This document shows positions 44,471-55,599 of a stretch of 64,000 nucleotides of DNA, in pieces. Source of the DNA: Codonopsis lanceolata (lineage: Eukaryota; Streptophyta; Magnoliopsida; Asterales; Campanulaceae). Below the pieces are notes generated by a model that did not search any database, was not told the DNA's origin, and saw nothing but the letters and a program-made list of their open reading frames with translations. The first letter of the stretch is position 1. The number at the start of each line of letters is the position of its first letter. The stretch is taken from the NCBI GenBank assembly GCA_013146195.2, contig CM028378.1:86672295-86736294 (forward strand), read 5' to 3'. The translations under genes were made by a program, and so were the position numbers.

Positions 44471-44734
44471 CTCAGATGTCATCGAAACCATTATAAAATA
44501 AAGAAAGATTATCGAGACAACAATTTAAATTATGTTTATTATTGATGCAAAAAGTAAAAATACAATTACTTGATAAAAAGATTTCAAGATGAAACCCTAA
44601 ATTCCATATTTCAAGATCAATCCCTAAAATCCATCTTATTAAGTATGAATTCTTTATAGGAAAATAGAAATTAATGGAAACTAAAACAAGCACGTGGGAG
44701 AAGGAAGGAGAGAGTGAGAAAGAGGAGTTGACAA

Positions 44735-44915
44735 CCATTGATATGTTGGCCGACGAAGAACTCTAGACGAAGGTATTTCAAAGGTGCGGTGGTAGAGAGT
44801 AGCTATAACCCTAATTGACCATAACTGATAAAGGATGACATTTAGAGTAAAACCTCTCATAGCCTTTTATACACACAAAGGATAGCTGGCATACGAAGAA
44901 AACCCTAAAGGGGTC
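44735..44915 (-). promoter_or_regulatory. Promoter-like remnant (telo-box plus TATA) on the minus strand
   Basis: Read on the minus strand: TTTAGGGTTTTC (about 44898-44909), then GTATAAAAGG (about 44866), a leader, and an ATG at 44738 giving MVVNSSFSLSPSFSHVLVL. The telo-box and TATA combination is typical of plant housekeeping promoters, for example ribosomal protein genes. The downstream frame is not recognised. Confidence 0.35.
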
Positions 44916-44928
44916 TAAATTTCATAAA

Positions 44929-46241
44929 GGGTTAACTTCACCATTAGTCCCTGAACTTTGGCCAAACCCATCATCAGTCCCCCAATTACAAAAGTGATCA
45001 CCAATGACCAAACATCGCTCTTTTTGTTCACCACTAGTCCCTAGACCTAAAGTCGTTTGTGTATTACCGTTAAGTGAGCATGTGCCACTCACATGCACAA
45101 AAATTAAGGACAAAACAGACTTTTTCATTTCAAATAAAGGGTCAATTTGTTACCATCATCAAAATAGGGGGCCATGGATTACATCATAAAAATAAGGGGC
45201 AATGAGAAAATTTTAATACCCAATTCATCTTCTCCCTCACACTCAACATAATCACATTTGAATTCATTGGAACTTGTTAATTATTTCATTGCAGGTACCT
45301 CAGGCTCATCACTTGTCTATCATTAAACCAAACAAACAACCGAAATGCCAACCCTGAAACTACTATCAGCAACAACACAGAAGCCCTCTAGGTGGTGTTT
45401 GCCGCTAGCGGCACCGGAGGTCACATATACCATGTGATTGCCATTGCAAATGAGCTCAAATCCATATACCCAGACACTAAAATACTCTTCCTCCAAACCC
45501 CAACTGGAATGGAAAACACTGCCTGCCTCGCCACCCCTTTTGCCTCCATTTCTTTCGCCACTCACTCCTCCAAATCTTTTCCAATTGCCTTACAATCTCA
45601 TCAAAACCCTAATTCAAAGTTGGCACTAGTTGCATGAATTTATCCCCCAAATTTTAGTTGGAACATGTGGCTATGTTTCTTTCCTTATCCGCCTTGCTGC
45701 CATACTGAATGGCATAAAGTTAGTGATTTACGAACATAATTCGGTTCCTGGAACGGCCAATTGGATTCTTTCCCTATTGGCCGATAAAATATTTGTTGCT
45801 TTCAATTCAAGTGCTGAATGTTTTCCTGCTTCCATGAAGAAGAAGTGTGTGGTGTTTGGGAATCCGGATCATCGGCCGGTTGTTTGCAGTGATTTTAAGG
45901 TTTTTGATCTTCACATTTTAATGGAGGTTAAACTGAGAAGATGAACTGGGTATAAAAATTGTCAATTGGCCCCCTTATTTTGATGATGTTATCCATGACA
46001 ACCTATTTTGATGATGATAACAAACTGATCCCTTATTTGAAATGAAAAAGTCTGTTTTGCCCTTAATTTTTGTGCATGTGAGTAGCACATGCTCACTTAA
46101 CGACAATACACAAACGACACTAGGGCTAGGGACTAGCAGTGAACAAAAAGGGCGATGTTTGGTCACTGGTGATGACTTTTGAAGTTGGGGAACTGATGAT
46201 GGGTTTGGTCAAAGTTTAGGGACTAATGGTGAAGTTAACCC
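44929..46241. mobile_element. Pack-MULE carrying a MurG-homologue fragment
   Basis: Inverted repeats of about 300 bp: GGGTTAACTTCACCATTAGT at 44929 and its inverse ending GGTGAAGTTAACCC at 46241. Flanking TTTCATAAA (44920) and TTACACAAA (46242) match at 7 of 9 positions, an eroded 9-bp duplication. The ~700 bp between the arms is almost entirely gene-derived. No transposase. Confidence 0.82.
45345..45944 (+). pseudogene. MurG-like glycosyltransferase fragment
   Basis: Pieces in order: MPTLKLLSATTQKP (45345), then after a frameshift VVFAASGTGGHIYHVIAIAN, ELKSIYPDTKILFL.TPTGME (45392-45500), a gap with another shift, and LVGTCGYVSFLIRLAAILNG, IKLVIYEHNSVPGTANWILS, FVAFNSSAECFP, KKCVVFGNP (45650-45870). 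SGTGGHIYPAIAIA, GTGGYVSFP, EQNSVPGxAN and GNPVR are landmarks of MurG, the bacterial GlcNAc transferase of lipid II synthesis, of which plants keep a nuclear-encoded plastid-type homologue. Only the N-terminal half is present, with at least two frameshifts and no C-terminal sugar-nucleotide domain, so it is inactive. A TTTCATTGCAG acceptor just upstream (45294) suggests genomic capture. Confidence 0.82.
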
Positions 46242-46504
46242 TTACACAAATGTATTAAATTGTATGCACGTGCAAAGCATGTGATAAAACCATGACTAAC
46301 AAATTAGTTACATTATAGAGTTGATATATACTCGGATATAGTTATATATGGACATCAATTTTTTTCTTTAACAGTCTAAAATTGGATGTGTCATGTAGGG
46401 GAGTAAGCTCGAATCGCCAAACTACCAAACCAAACAAAACCAAACAAGTCAGTTTCGATTCCAAATTGAAAAATCAATCAATTTTTGAGATCGAACCAAA
46501 CCAC

Positions 46505-46553
<49 letters not shown>

Positions 46554-46980
46554 AACAGTTACTAAACCGAACCAAATCTAAGCTTGTTGGAGGACATTTT
46601 TTTTCTTCATTATTTGTGTTTATTTGGAATTTGGAATTGCCAAGATAAGTTTGATTGTGTGAGGGTAAACAATATACATCCTTGTTTATTTAGACTTAAT
46701 TCTCATTTTGGTCACCCTACATGCATTTAGCAAGGTTTTGCCCACTCTACAATTTTTTTCACACTTTAATCACCGTACTTGGTTAGAATATTTAATAAGG
46801 TCACTCAAGTTATTTCCATTAGTTATGTTGGATGGAAATCTATCAAAAGACCAAAATACCCCTTTACCTTTGGCAATTGAGTAACTCTTCTAACAACTAT
46901 CCAAAATGGCTAACGAAAGTGTGTCACATGACCCTCACATGTCACACTTAATTTCTATATTTATACAATCAAAATAATAA
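46242..46980. other. Spacer with microsatellite and single TIR-like arm
   Basis: 46508-46551 is (AT)n(AC)n. The 46690-46960 stretch (TTTTGGTCACCCTACATGC..) reads like one arm of a MULE TIR but no partner was found. Confidence 0.4.
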
Positions 46981-47439
46981 GGGAGGGGATAACCACACCC
47001 CGAAATCCTATTTTTACACCCCACTTGAATTAATTACAAAAATGTCATTAAGTGAAATGACCTAATGAACCCTTCTAGGCATTACACCCCATAAATTTAT
47101 CTTTACACCCCATTCAAATCACTATAATACCCTTATACTAACAGACAAATAATACTCCCTACACCCCATTGTATTATATTTACACCCCAACTCCCAAAAC
47201 ACAAATACACGCTGAGAGCATTACGGGACCTTCATTGTTCTTTCTTCTCCCAATTTTTTTTTTCAAAACTCTCTCTCAAAAGCAACCCTAAATATAATCA
47301 CATTGTGAAAAAAAAACATTACAAGGAGCTTAAAGAAGTCATGAGGTCGGGTAATGTAAGTATTCCTTTCACTTTCTTCGATTAAAATTTGATTTTTTGC
47401 AAAAAAAGATCGTACTGGGTATTACGGTTGTTCAGCTCT

Positions 47440-47690
47440 GGTGTGATGAACACCCTTAAGGCTGTTCAGCCAGTGCTGGACGAACAACCTTAAAGGTGTT
47501 CAGGACACTCTGGCCGAACACCAGCAATTATGTTTATCTCAGGCTTGCCGAACACTCTCATTGATGTTCATCTCAGCCTGGCCGAACTTGCTCACCTCTG
47601 TTCATCTCAGCCTGACCGAACACTCTCAATTTTGTTCATCTCATCCTGGCCGAATGAACCCACATCCACACACTGGTCAGACAGTGCATG
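47440..47690 (+). repeat. Imperfect minisatellite of about 32 bp
   Basis: TGTTCATCTCAGCCTGGCCGAAC recurs at about 47568, 47599 and 47630 with small changes. Earlier, diverged versions with TGTTCAG..CTGG(C/A)CGAAC begin near 47461. Confidence 0.7.
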
Positions 47691-47815
47691 AACAACACAT
47701 AATCAGGAATTTTAAACATGTTTTTTTGCTTATTTTTCAGGAAGTAAACAAGTTTTAATTTTAAAGATAGTGATTTTTCTCTCTAGGGTTTATGCTATAA
47801 GGTTTTGGCGTTTGC

Positions 47816-49263
47816 ATGGCTGCGGCTACGGCCGTAGCTCCGACCCCGGCTAAGGCCCCTCCTCTCCTGGTGCCATCTTCTCCTTCTTCTAAGAAATCTT
47901 TCGCTGACATTGTTTCTGCTGCTTCTGCCTCAACTTCCCAAACCTCCCTTCCCATTATTCCGCCATCAACTTATAAGGGAGATCCTGCCCTTCGCCTAAC
48001 CCCAACCCTTATTTCTGCTCTTTCTAAGCCTTTCCAATTCATTCTTGTTGGTAAATTTTCACATGGTCGTCCATCCATGGAGGTTATGCGTAAAGAATTC
48101 CTAACCTTTGGTCTCAAGGCTGCGGTTACCGTAGGCCACCTCGACTCTAAGCACGTCCTCATTCAAGCCCATCATGAAGCCGATTTCCAGCGTCTTTGGA
48201 TCAAAGACCAATGGTTTGTTGGTGCCTTTCCAATGCGTGTGTTTAAATGGACACCAGAATTTCGTCCCGAGGTTGAAAGCCCCATCGTTCCAGTGTGGTT
48301 TTCCCTTCCTAATCTCCCTATTTTTCTGTTCAACAAACATGCACTTTTCTCTATTGGAAACATGATCGGCAAACCCTTGCTAATCGATTCTCCAACGGCA
48401 AACCTATGCAGACCTAGTGTAGCGCGGATTTGTATTGAAGTCAATCTCACATCTCCCATTCCGACTCGTATTTGGATCGACAGTGGCTCTTCTTCCTCTC
48501 CAGGCTTTTGGCATCTATAGAGGCTGAGAGACTTCCATTGTATTGCACTTTTTGTCATAGACAAGGTCATGATGGGGATTCCTGCAAACTGTACGTCAAA
48601 CAATAGATGAAAGGTAAGGAAACAGATAATCTTAACGTCCCCGTGAAGGAAAAAGCAAGACAAGGGCCTGAAAAAGAAAATACTACTTTTACGTGGAAAC
48701 CTAAAGCTGCTCCTCCCATGCATTCCCTCCCTCAAAAAGACCTTATTGGGGAAAGCAATAGTGGATAAGACGATTCAGTTCATAATCCCGTTGCGCCGGG
48801 GACTAACCCTATTTCGGTTGAGGGTTCTGGTCTATCTGATCCTAGTGGCAATATTCTGGAAGCTGTTCTTGCTAAAGAAGGTGTGGAGATCTTACCTAAT
48901 GTTATGGTGAATGACATTCACCCTATTGATCCCATTAATTTGGAGCCTAATGTTAGGTCTGATGGCATCGATCCCGTTGATCATATCGAGCTGCAGCAAG
49001 TGGAAAATATGGAGGAAGGGTATGAGCAACTTCATAATGAACCTGTTGCGTCCCCTAATCGATTTGAAATCCTGCAGTCTCTTGGGGAGGAGGAGGACCC
49101 GAATGTCTCTCAGTTGAATGCTTTGAATATAGAAGTGCCTGCTCTTCCAAAATCAGCTCGTAAGCCCCAAGTTATTCCCCCCTCGAATAGAACTACTCGA
49201 TCTCAAGTGCATGCAAAGCCCCATGCTGCTCGAAGTCCAGATGTTCCCCGTATCAAAAAATAG
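47816..49263 (+). pseudogene. LINE ORF1 (DUF4283 domain, CCHC zinc knuckle)
   Basis: The first 234 codons (MAAATAVAPTPAKAPPLL..) include a Pro/Ser-rich head, then SFADIVSAAS and the DUF4283-type segment (FILVGKFSHGRPSMEVMRKE, WFSLPNLPIFLFN, PLLIDSPT). After the break at 48520 another frame has ERLPLYCTFCHRQGHDGDSC, a CX2CX4HX4C knuckle. Further stops at 48607 and 48768 follow, then an open acidic tail to 49263. ORF1 proteins bind the element RNA. Confidence 0.82.
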
Positions 49264-50490
49264 TCTCTTCTGGAATTTACGGGGAGTGGGTAATGAGGTT
49301 CACTAAGCATTACGCCTTAAAAAACTGGTCAAGCTTCATCACATTTCCTTTCTTTCCATTTGTGAACCCATGATAGATAAGTCTAGCATTCAATTTCTTG
49401 CTCTTCGTCTTAAATTTTGTTTTTTTCTTTTGCAATTCAATTAATTCTATTTGGATCTTTGCTAAATCTTCTCTCAAGTGTCAGGTGTTTTTTGATTCTG
49501 TTAAGCATTTATCTCTTCGTATCCAACACTTCTCTTGGTCTCAACCGGCCCATATTACTTCTGTTTATGCTAAATGTTACTTCTTTGAGCGTAGAAGCCT
49601 CTGGAATGAGTTGATTGACATGGGGTTTGACTTCCGTGACTCTCCTTGGCTGGTTGGAGGTGATGTCAATATCATCCTTGGTCCTTATGAAAAATTTGGT
49701 GGTGTAGGAAGGGATAGACAAGGAGCTCTGGATTTTCAAAATAGCTTGACTGCTGCAGGTTTGGTTGATCTTGGTTTTCAAGGCAGTAAATTTACTTGGT
49801 GCAATCAAAAGGATGGGCAGACTGTTATCTTCCAAAGAATTGATAAAGCTCTTTCTAACTCCGTTTGGTCTTCTTATTTTGCTGTAACTCGGGTTGAGCA
49901 TTTAAATCGTACCTGTTCTGATCATTCGTCTATCCTAATTGTTGCCTTATCAGTTCCGTTTTTTAAACATTTGGGTTGAGCATCCCACTTTTTTGGAGGT
50001 TGTTAAAGAAGCTTGGGGAAGGACGGCTTTGGGTCGTCCTATGGTGAAATTTTCTTCCAAGCTTAAATCCGTTAAGTTAGCCTTGAAGTTATGGAACAAG
50101 CAAAAGTTTGGTAACATTTTCCAAGCGATAAAGGAGGCTGAAGATGTTGTGTTGGAAAAAGAGTTGGGCTATGAGCTTGACAATTCAATGGCTAATCGCG
50201 AAGCACTCCATTTGGCCCAGGCTACGCTTAAGCTAAAGCTGAAAACCGAAGAAGATTATTGGAGGCAGAAATCTCATCTGCGATGGCTTAAGGAAGGTGA
50301 CGGGAATACCAATTTGTTCCATTCTTCGGTTCAACAGTCTCGCCGTAAATTACACCTTCATTCTATTGTTGATTTGCATGGGAATATTATCTCCAATGAA
50401 AAAGATATCAAAGCTACTGATGTTGAATTCTATCAGGATCAACTTCAAGCCACGGCCTTGGAGAATAATGATCTTCTTAACGTTATTCCT
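49263..50490 (+). pseudogene. LINE ORF2, endonuclease and linker
   Basis: FWNLRGVGN (49270) is the usual ORF2 start. The endonuclease proper is open at 49398-49979, with SPWLVGGDVNIILGPYEKFG (the common GDFN is GDVN here) and the CSDHSSI catalytic-site motif. A shift near 49970 leads to the linker (50000-50492) with LKEGDGNTNLFH. A stop at 49303 and two frameshifts disable it. Confidence 0.8.
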
Positions 50491-50520
50491 TAGTGTATCA
50501 CCTCTGCCCAGAATACTTTC

Positions 50521-51660
50521 TTGTCTGCCCCGCTTGTTCTGGAAGAACTTAAGGAGGTGGTTTTCTCGCTGAGTGGGGATAGCGCGGCTGGTCCGGACGG
50601 CTTTACGGGTAAATTCTTTATGGTGTGTTGGGATATTATTGCAGAAGATCTTCATCATGCGGTTTTGGATTTTTTCGCTGGCTTTTCTATGCCACGAGCT
50701 TGGACTAGCACCCTTCTTATTACTATTCCAAAGTCGGACCATGTTACTTCTTTTAAGGATCTTCGCCCGATCAGCCTTTGTAACTTATGTAATAAGATCA
50801 TATCCAAGTTGTTGTCGACTCGTCTGGCTTCTGTTCTGCCCTTGATTATTTCCGACAATCAAAGTGCCTTCACTAAAGGGAGAATTATCCAGGATAAGCT
50901 TCTTTTGGCTCATGAATTGACTCAGTATCTAAAGAAGAGAGTTAATGGCTCTCAAGTTGGACATGGCTAAAGCTTTTGATAGAGTCTCGTGGTTGTTTCT
51001 GATCAAGGTGTTGAGGAAATTTGGATTCAGTGAAACCTTTATCGATTTGATTTGGCGAGTTATCTCAGATAATTGGTTTTCGGTCCTGGCTAATGGGCAC
51101 TCCGCTGGATTTTCCCCCTCGTCCCGTGGTCTTCGTCAGGGCGATCCCTTGTCACCTAGTTTGTTTATCATTGCAGCTAAAGTGCTCAGTCGCAGTTTAA
51201 ATGAGCTTCAGATTTTGCACCCTCATTATGTTTTTTCTTCATCCAGTGGGTGTCCGATTATTTCTCATCTCGCTTTTGCTGATGACGTTGTAATTTTTTG
51301 TAACAGAAATCGCCACTCCTTATCTCAGCATCATCGATTGCTTGACAAATACGAAAAATGTTCGGGTCAGCTCATTAATGCTCACAAAAGATGCTTCATG
51401 CTCTCCTCTCATACGGCTAGCTCTAGAATTGATTTCATTCGTCTCCATCTTGGTTTCCCCTTTCGTGCCCTCCCTGTCACTTATTTGGGTTGTCCTTTAT
51501 TTGAGGGGAGAAAGAAAAAGGCTTTATTCGATCCTTTGATTGAAAAATTGCAAAAGAAAGTTAGTTCCTGGGTTGGTGCTTTCCTTAATCATGTAGATAA
51601 AGTCACTTTAATCAATTTTGTTTTGAATTCCATTGTGATGTCAGTTAGCTTCCCTTGATC
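50521..51660 (+). pseudogene. LINE ORF2, reverse transcriptase
   Basis: Blocks in order: SAAGPDGFTGKFF, LITIPKSDHVTSFKDLRPIS, NQSAFTKGRIIQDKLLLAHE (50521-50950), then one frame over LKLDMAKAFDRVSW, SRGLRQGDPLSPSLFII, HLAFADDVVIFC (the FADD catalytic motif) and VTYLGCPLFEG (50945-51658). All polymerase motifs are intact but split by one frameshift near 50960. Confidence 0.88.
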
Positions 51661-52760
51661 CTCCGATGGCTGTTCTCAATCTGATTAATCGCCTTCTGGC
51701 TAATTTCTTTTAGGGCTCCATTGAAGGCAAACATAAAGCGCACTGGGTTGCTTGGGATAAATGTTGCCGTCCGGTGCAAGAAAGAGGAATTGGGATTCGA
51801 TCTCTCTCTGTCATTATGAAATCATTCGCCATTCAGATTTGGTGGCAATTTCGGACAACTGATAGCCTTTGGTCTCACTTTATGACAGCTAAATATTGTT
51901 CTTCTTCCCACCCCATTATTTCTTCATGGTCTGGATCTCATATTTGGCGTCGCATGTGTGATGTCCGTGATTTGGCTAAGCCTCGTATTCGGTGGATGAT
52001 CGGTAAGGGAAATTGCTCGATCTAGATGGATAGATGGTTGCCCGACGTCAACCTTGTCAAGCCTGATTCTAGTTCTTTGGTTCAAGTTTCAGATTTATTT
52101 GAGTCTCCAAGCCAGCTTTCCTCTTTGGCCGAGTCTTCTATTGGCAATGTTGTTGGTGCTGCTATTCGCTCTTTTCGCATTTGCATTTCGGACCAGCCTG
52201 ATATCGCTTGATGGAGCCCTCAAACTAATGGTCGTTTCTCCTTGCTTTCGGCCTGGGATTTGATTCGTGCTCCTCAGACTCAGCTTGGTTCTTCTAAATT
52301 CATTTGGCATAAATCTTTACCTCGTCAGGTCAGTATCTTCATGTGGAGGCTTTGGCAACGTAAGCTTCCCCTTGATGAGAGCATTATCAGGAAAGGTATC
52401 TCTTTGGCTTCTCGGTGTTCTTGTTGTAGTTCGGGTCAGAGAAAAACCTACCTGCATGTGTTTCTTCTCAGCCCGATTGCTAGACATGTTTGGACTGTTT
52501 TTCACAGATTAGGGGTTGTTTCTCCTGCTATGTATTCCATAGAGAACAATTGTTTTGCTTGGTGGCATAAAAAAGACTCATTGATTTTCTCGATCACCCC
52601 TTCTATTATCCTGTTGGAACTGTGGAAGTTTCGAAATAAGGCCCTTCATGACGGTAAACGGCCTTTAGCTCTTCACCTGGCTGATCATATTAAACAGGAG
52701 ATCTCTAGCATTTTGATAGTGGCGGGTTTGCCTTCCTTCCCGCTGATAAGCTGACATTTC
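51661..52760 (+). pseudogene. LINE ORF2, post-RT and zf-RVT-like region
   Basis: GIGIRSLSVIMKSFAIQIWW (51780) and SKFIWHKSLPRQVSIFMWRL, RCSCCSSGQRKTYLHVFLLS (52290-52470) match the zinc-binding region that follows plant L1 RTs. Stops occur at 51711, 52024 and 52209. Confidence 0.78.
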
Positions 52761-52819
52761 TTTGATTATCCCATTTTCCCGGTCGTTTTGTTCATAAAGA
52801 GATTCGCGTTGTCTATTGG

Positions 52820-53317
52820 TTGAAACCTATGGTAGGCTTGGTCAAACTCAATACGGACGGTGCTTGTCGAGGCAACCCGGGTGATAGTGCCCGGGGTATT
52901 GTTCGCGATTCTAATGGTGAGCTGATCCATGCTTTTGCTTCTCATTTTGGTACCTCTTCTAACTTCTTGACCGAATGTCGTGCCCTTCTTCAAGGGGTTG
53001 ATTGGATATGTTCGCACCAGTACAAGGGGGTGCATGTTGAGATTGGTTCTAAAGTCCTTTTTGATTGTATCATGAACAAAGCCAGCCCTCCCTGGAATTC
53101 TCTTTATTTTGTTCGAGCCATCAAAGCTATTCGGGACTCTATGCAGCTTGTTTTCTCTCATTGCCTTCGGGAAGTTAATAGTGTTGGCGATCGCTTGCTA
53201 ACATGGTACATGTCATCATGGGATCATCTTTTCTCTTCAACTTCCGACCTTCCTAGGAAAATTTGTGGTCTCCTTCATTTGGACTCGATTGGTACTGCTT
53301 ATGTTAGGCTTTCTTAA
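52820..53317 (+). pseudogene. LINE RNase H domain
   Basis: LNTDGACRGNPGDSARGIV and LTECRALLQGVDW carry the first catalytic Asp and Glu. The third site, usually ExDS, reads VEIGSKVL, and the last is VNSVGDRLL. It is typical of plant L1 elements that have an ORF2-encoded RNase H; the lost Asp suggests it is inactive. Confidence 0.82.
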
Positions 53318-53532
53318 TGTCTAGATGTTTTATTTGGAAAATCATTTTATTTCCTGTTTCGAGGTCAAGCTCCTCTGTCCTCCCATTTATAAGGGCAAGG
53401 CTGGTTGTCCCCCTCAAGTTTGTTTTTCTTTATTTCATATTAATAAAATCTAGCATGGTGCTGCCCCTGTTTCTCTAAAAAAAACATGTTTCCTACTAGG
53501 TACAGTGTCGTTGGTCCTGTAAATGATTAAAT

Positions 53533-55062
53533 GATATGATCATTCCTCTTCAACAACATATTGTTATAGATTACAGTAATGTATTCGTAAATGACTCATA
53601 TTTTTCATCTCGTGATGATTTGTTTAATTGGTGCGTGCGGCGGGAGGGAGAATGGGCTTGTGATAGTAATTACTAGGTCGATGGTGATGCGACAAATAGA
53701 GGACCTCGGTTGACTTTGGATTGTGAACTTGGTGGACAAGCTCGTTAAAAAAAGGGTGATGATTCGAGTAAAGTAACAAAGAGCAATAGAGAACGTGGAT
53801 TGAAGAAATGTGGTTGTCCATTTCGTTTGAAGGGCATACAATTATGTGAGGGAGTATGGGAACTTCAGGTGGAATGTGGGTTGTATAACCAGACCGAGGC
53901 CCCTCACATGCATGGCCGCTCATTGGTGGTCGATTATCAGACCAGAAGAAGACTGATGTTCTTGATATGTCACATGCCAATTCGAGACCCAAAGACATTT
54001 TGTAAGGTTTACACAAGAAGTTTCAAAGTAATAAGTCTTCAATATAGACTATGAAGAATAAAATTATCGAGCGTGATGGTCGATCGCAAATGCAGCAGCT
54101 TGTGGCAAAATTGATGGAGCATGGATATTACTACCATTATAGGAGATGTGAGAAAACTAACATTGTTTTAGATTTGTTCTTTGCTCATCCAATAAGCGTT
54201 GAGCTATTGCGTTCTTTTCCCAAGGTTCTCTTCATTGATTGCACTTACAAGACTAACATATATAAGTTACCCTTGTTGGAGATTATTGGTGTCACGTCGA
54301 CAAATATGATATTTTTTGTTGCAGTTGCCTATATGGGGTCGGAGGTGCAAGATAACTACATTTGGGCCCTTGGTATCTGGAAAGCTTTGATGAATCAATC
54401 CTTCTTGCCAACTGTGATAGTAGCTGGCAGAGATCTTGCGTTAATGAATGCAATCGAGGTAACTTTTCCTACCTTACAACACTTCCTTTGTCGGTGGCAT
54501 ATCAACAAAAACATCCTTCCGAATTGTAAGAAATACTTTCACTCGAAAGTGCAATGGGATACATTTGACATCTGTTGGAATTTTTTGGTGGATACAAAAA
54601 ATGAGACAACATATGAAGAATACCTGAAGAGATTTGAACATGATTTTAGTGATTAGCCCATTGCTTGGTTTCAGGTCATGAAGCAATGGAAAGCGGCCGT
54701 ACAAAGGAAAGATTTGTGTCGGTTTGGATGAATAATGTAATGCACTTGACAACAACACAACAAACAGGTATTTTAATTTTGACAACATTTCATTGTTTAA
54801 TAGTAAATTTTGTCATGAAATACAAATATTAGTTGTATCTTATTTCAGGGTGGAGATTCAACATGCAGCTTTGAAAAGACAACTGAAATCAAGTCAAGGT
54901 GACTTTGAGACATGTTGGAAACAGTTCCATACCCTCATTGAGACATCTCACATTGTAATCAGTGTCATTCACGAAGAGCCTTGGTGGTTCTTCAGAAGTA
55001 CAGATCGGTTATATTTAAACACCTTCGGTGTCTATTCATGCATTGAGTATGATATACAATGA
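53533..55062 (+). pseudogene. MULE transposase (FAR1/Jittery-like), degenerate
   Basis: ATG at 53538 gives MIIPLQQHIVIDYSN.., then SSRDDLFNWCVRREGEWACD. One frame over, GLKKCGCPFRLKGIQLCEGV, WELQVECGLYNQTEAPHMHG (53800-53925) is the FAR1-type zinc-finger DNA-binding region. The longest open piece (54051-54656) holds the catalytic core: FPKVLFIDCTYKTNIYKLPL with the first Asp, VIVAGRDLALMNAIEVTFP with the second, and FLCRWHINKNILPNCKKYF. LKRQLKSSQGDFETCWKQFH (54870) is the conserved downstream segment. Several stops and frame changes show it is dead. Family: MULE transposase, related to the domesticated FAR1/FHY3 factors. Confidence 0.88.
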
Positions 55063-55317
55063 GATGACCAATATACGAAGATGGTTATATAGACCTATTG
55101 TTGTGTGGTTGTGTACTTCGAAAGACATGCGGGATGCCTTGTCGTCATGAGATTACTGAGTATAAGTGAAATAACATACAAATTCCCCTTGATCAGGTTG
55201 ATTCATTTGGAGGAAATTAGATATGTTACCTACTCACGAGAATGTTGAAGTTTCGGTTTGACTGGATATGGACAATCGATTCAATAGCATGTATGATGCG
55301 ATTCGTGAATATGAGAA

Positions 55318-55417
55318 NNNNNNNNNNNNNNNNNNNNNNNNNNNNNNNNNNNNNNNNNNNNNNNNNNNNNNNNNNNNNNNNNNNNNNNNNNNNNNNNNNN
55401 NNNNNNNNNNNNNNNNN
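55318..55417. other. Scaffold gap of 100 N
   Basis: Exactly 100 N, so probably a gap of unknown true size. The 5' end of the third LTR and the 3' end of the MULE lie in it. Confidence 0.98.
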
Positions 55418-55599
55418 TTGAGGAAGCCATTTCCAAAACTTAACCATAGAAGAGAAAGAGGAGGGCAAGGAGAACACATACCCACCTTTGCATGGACGTT
55501 TTGTGCATCTTGTAGGGCTTATTTAAGGTGAGTTACAACATCTCTTTCTATTTATTTTAGCCTCATTGACCCTAGGGAAAACAATCTTGCTATATGAAG

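Larger units (their letters stand above)
47724..53481 (+). mobile_element. L1-type LINE retrotransposon, nearly full length
   Basis: In order: ORF1 with DUF4283-like domain and zinc knuckle, then ORF2 with endonuclease, RT, zf-RVT-like and RNase H domains, a short 3' UTR and a short A tail. AAACATGTTT occurs at 47714-47723 and at 53482-53491, a plausible 10-bp target duplication, although the A tail blurs one edge. Frames are broken in several places, so it is inactive but fairly young. Confidence 0.82.
46981..55317 (+). mobile_element. Remains of an autonomous FAR1/Jittery-type MULE, split by a LINE
   Basis: The left part (46981-47713) has repeated TACACCCC motifs like a TIR, a leader, and ATGAGGTCGGGTAATGTAAG (47341), which may be a start and donor. 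The right part (53492-55062) holds the transposase pseudogene. The LINE (47724-53481) splits the two. The right end is lost in the scaffold gap or LTR. Joining these parts is inference from position and orientation. Confidence 0.45.

Noticed and set aside
48101..48735. 187-codon minus-strand frame
   Set aside because: Antisense of LINE ORF1, whose plus strand has the DUF4283 and zinc-knuckle motifs.
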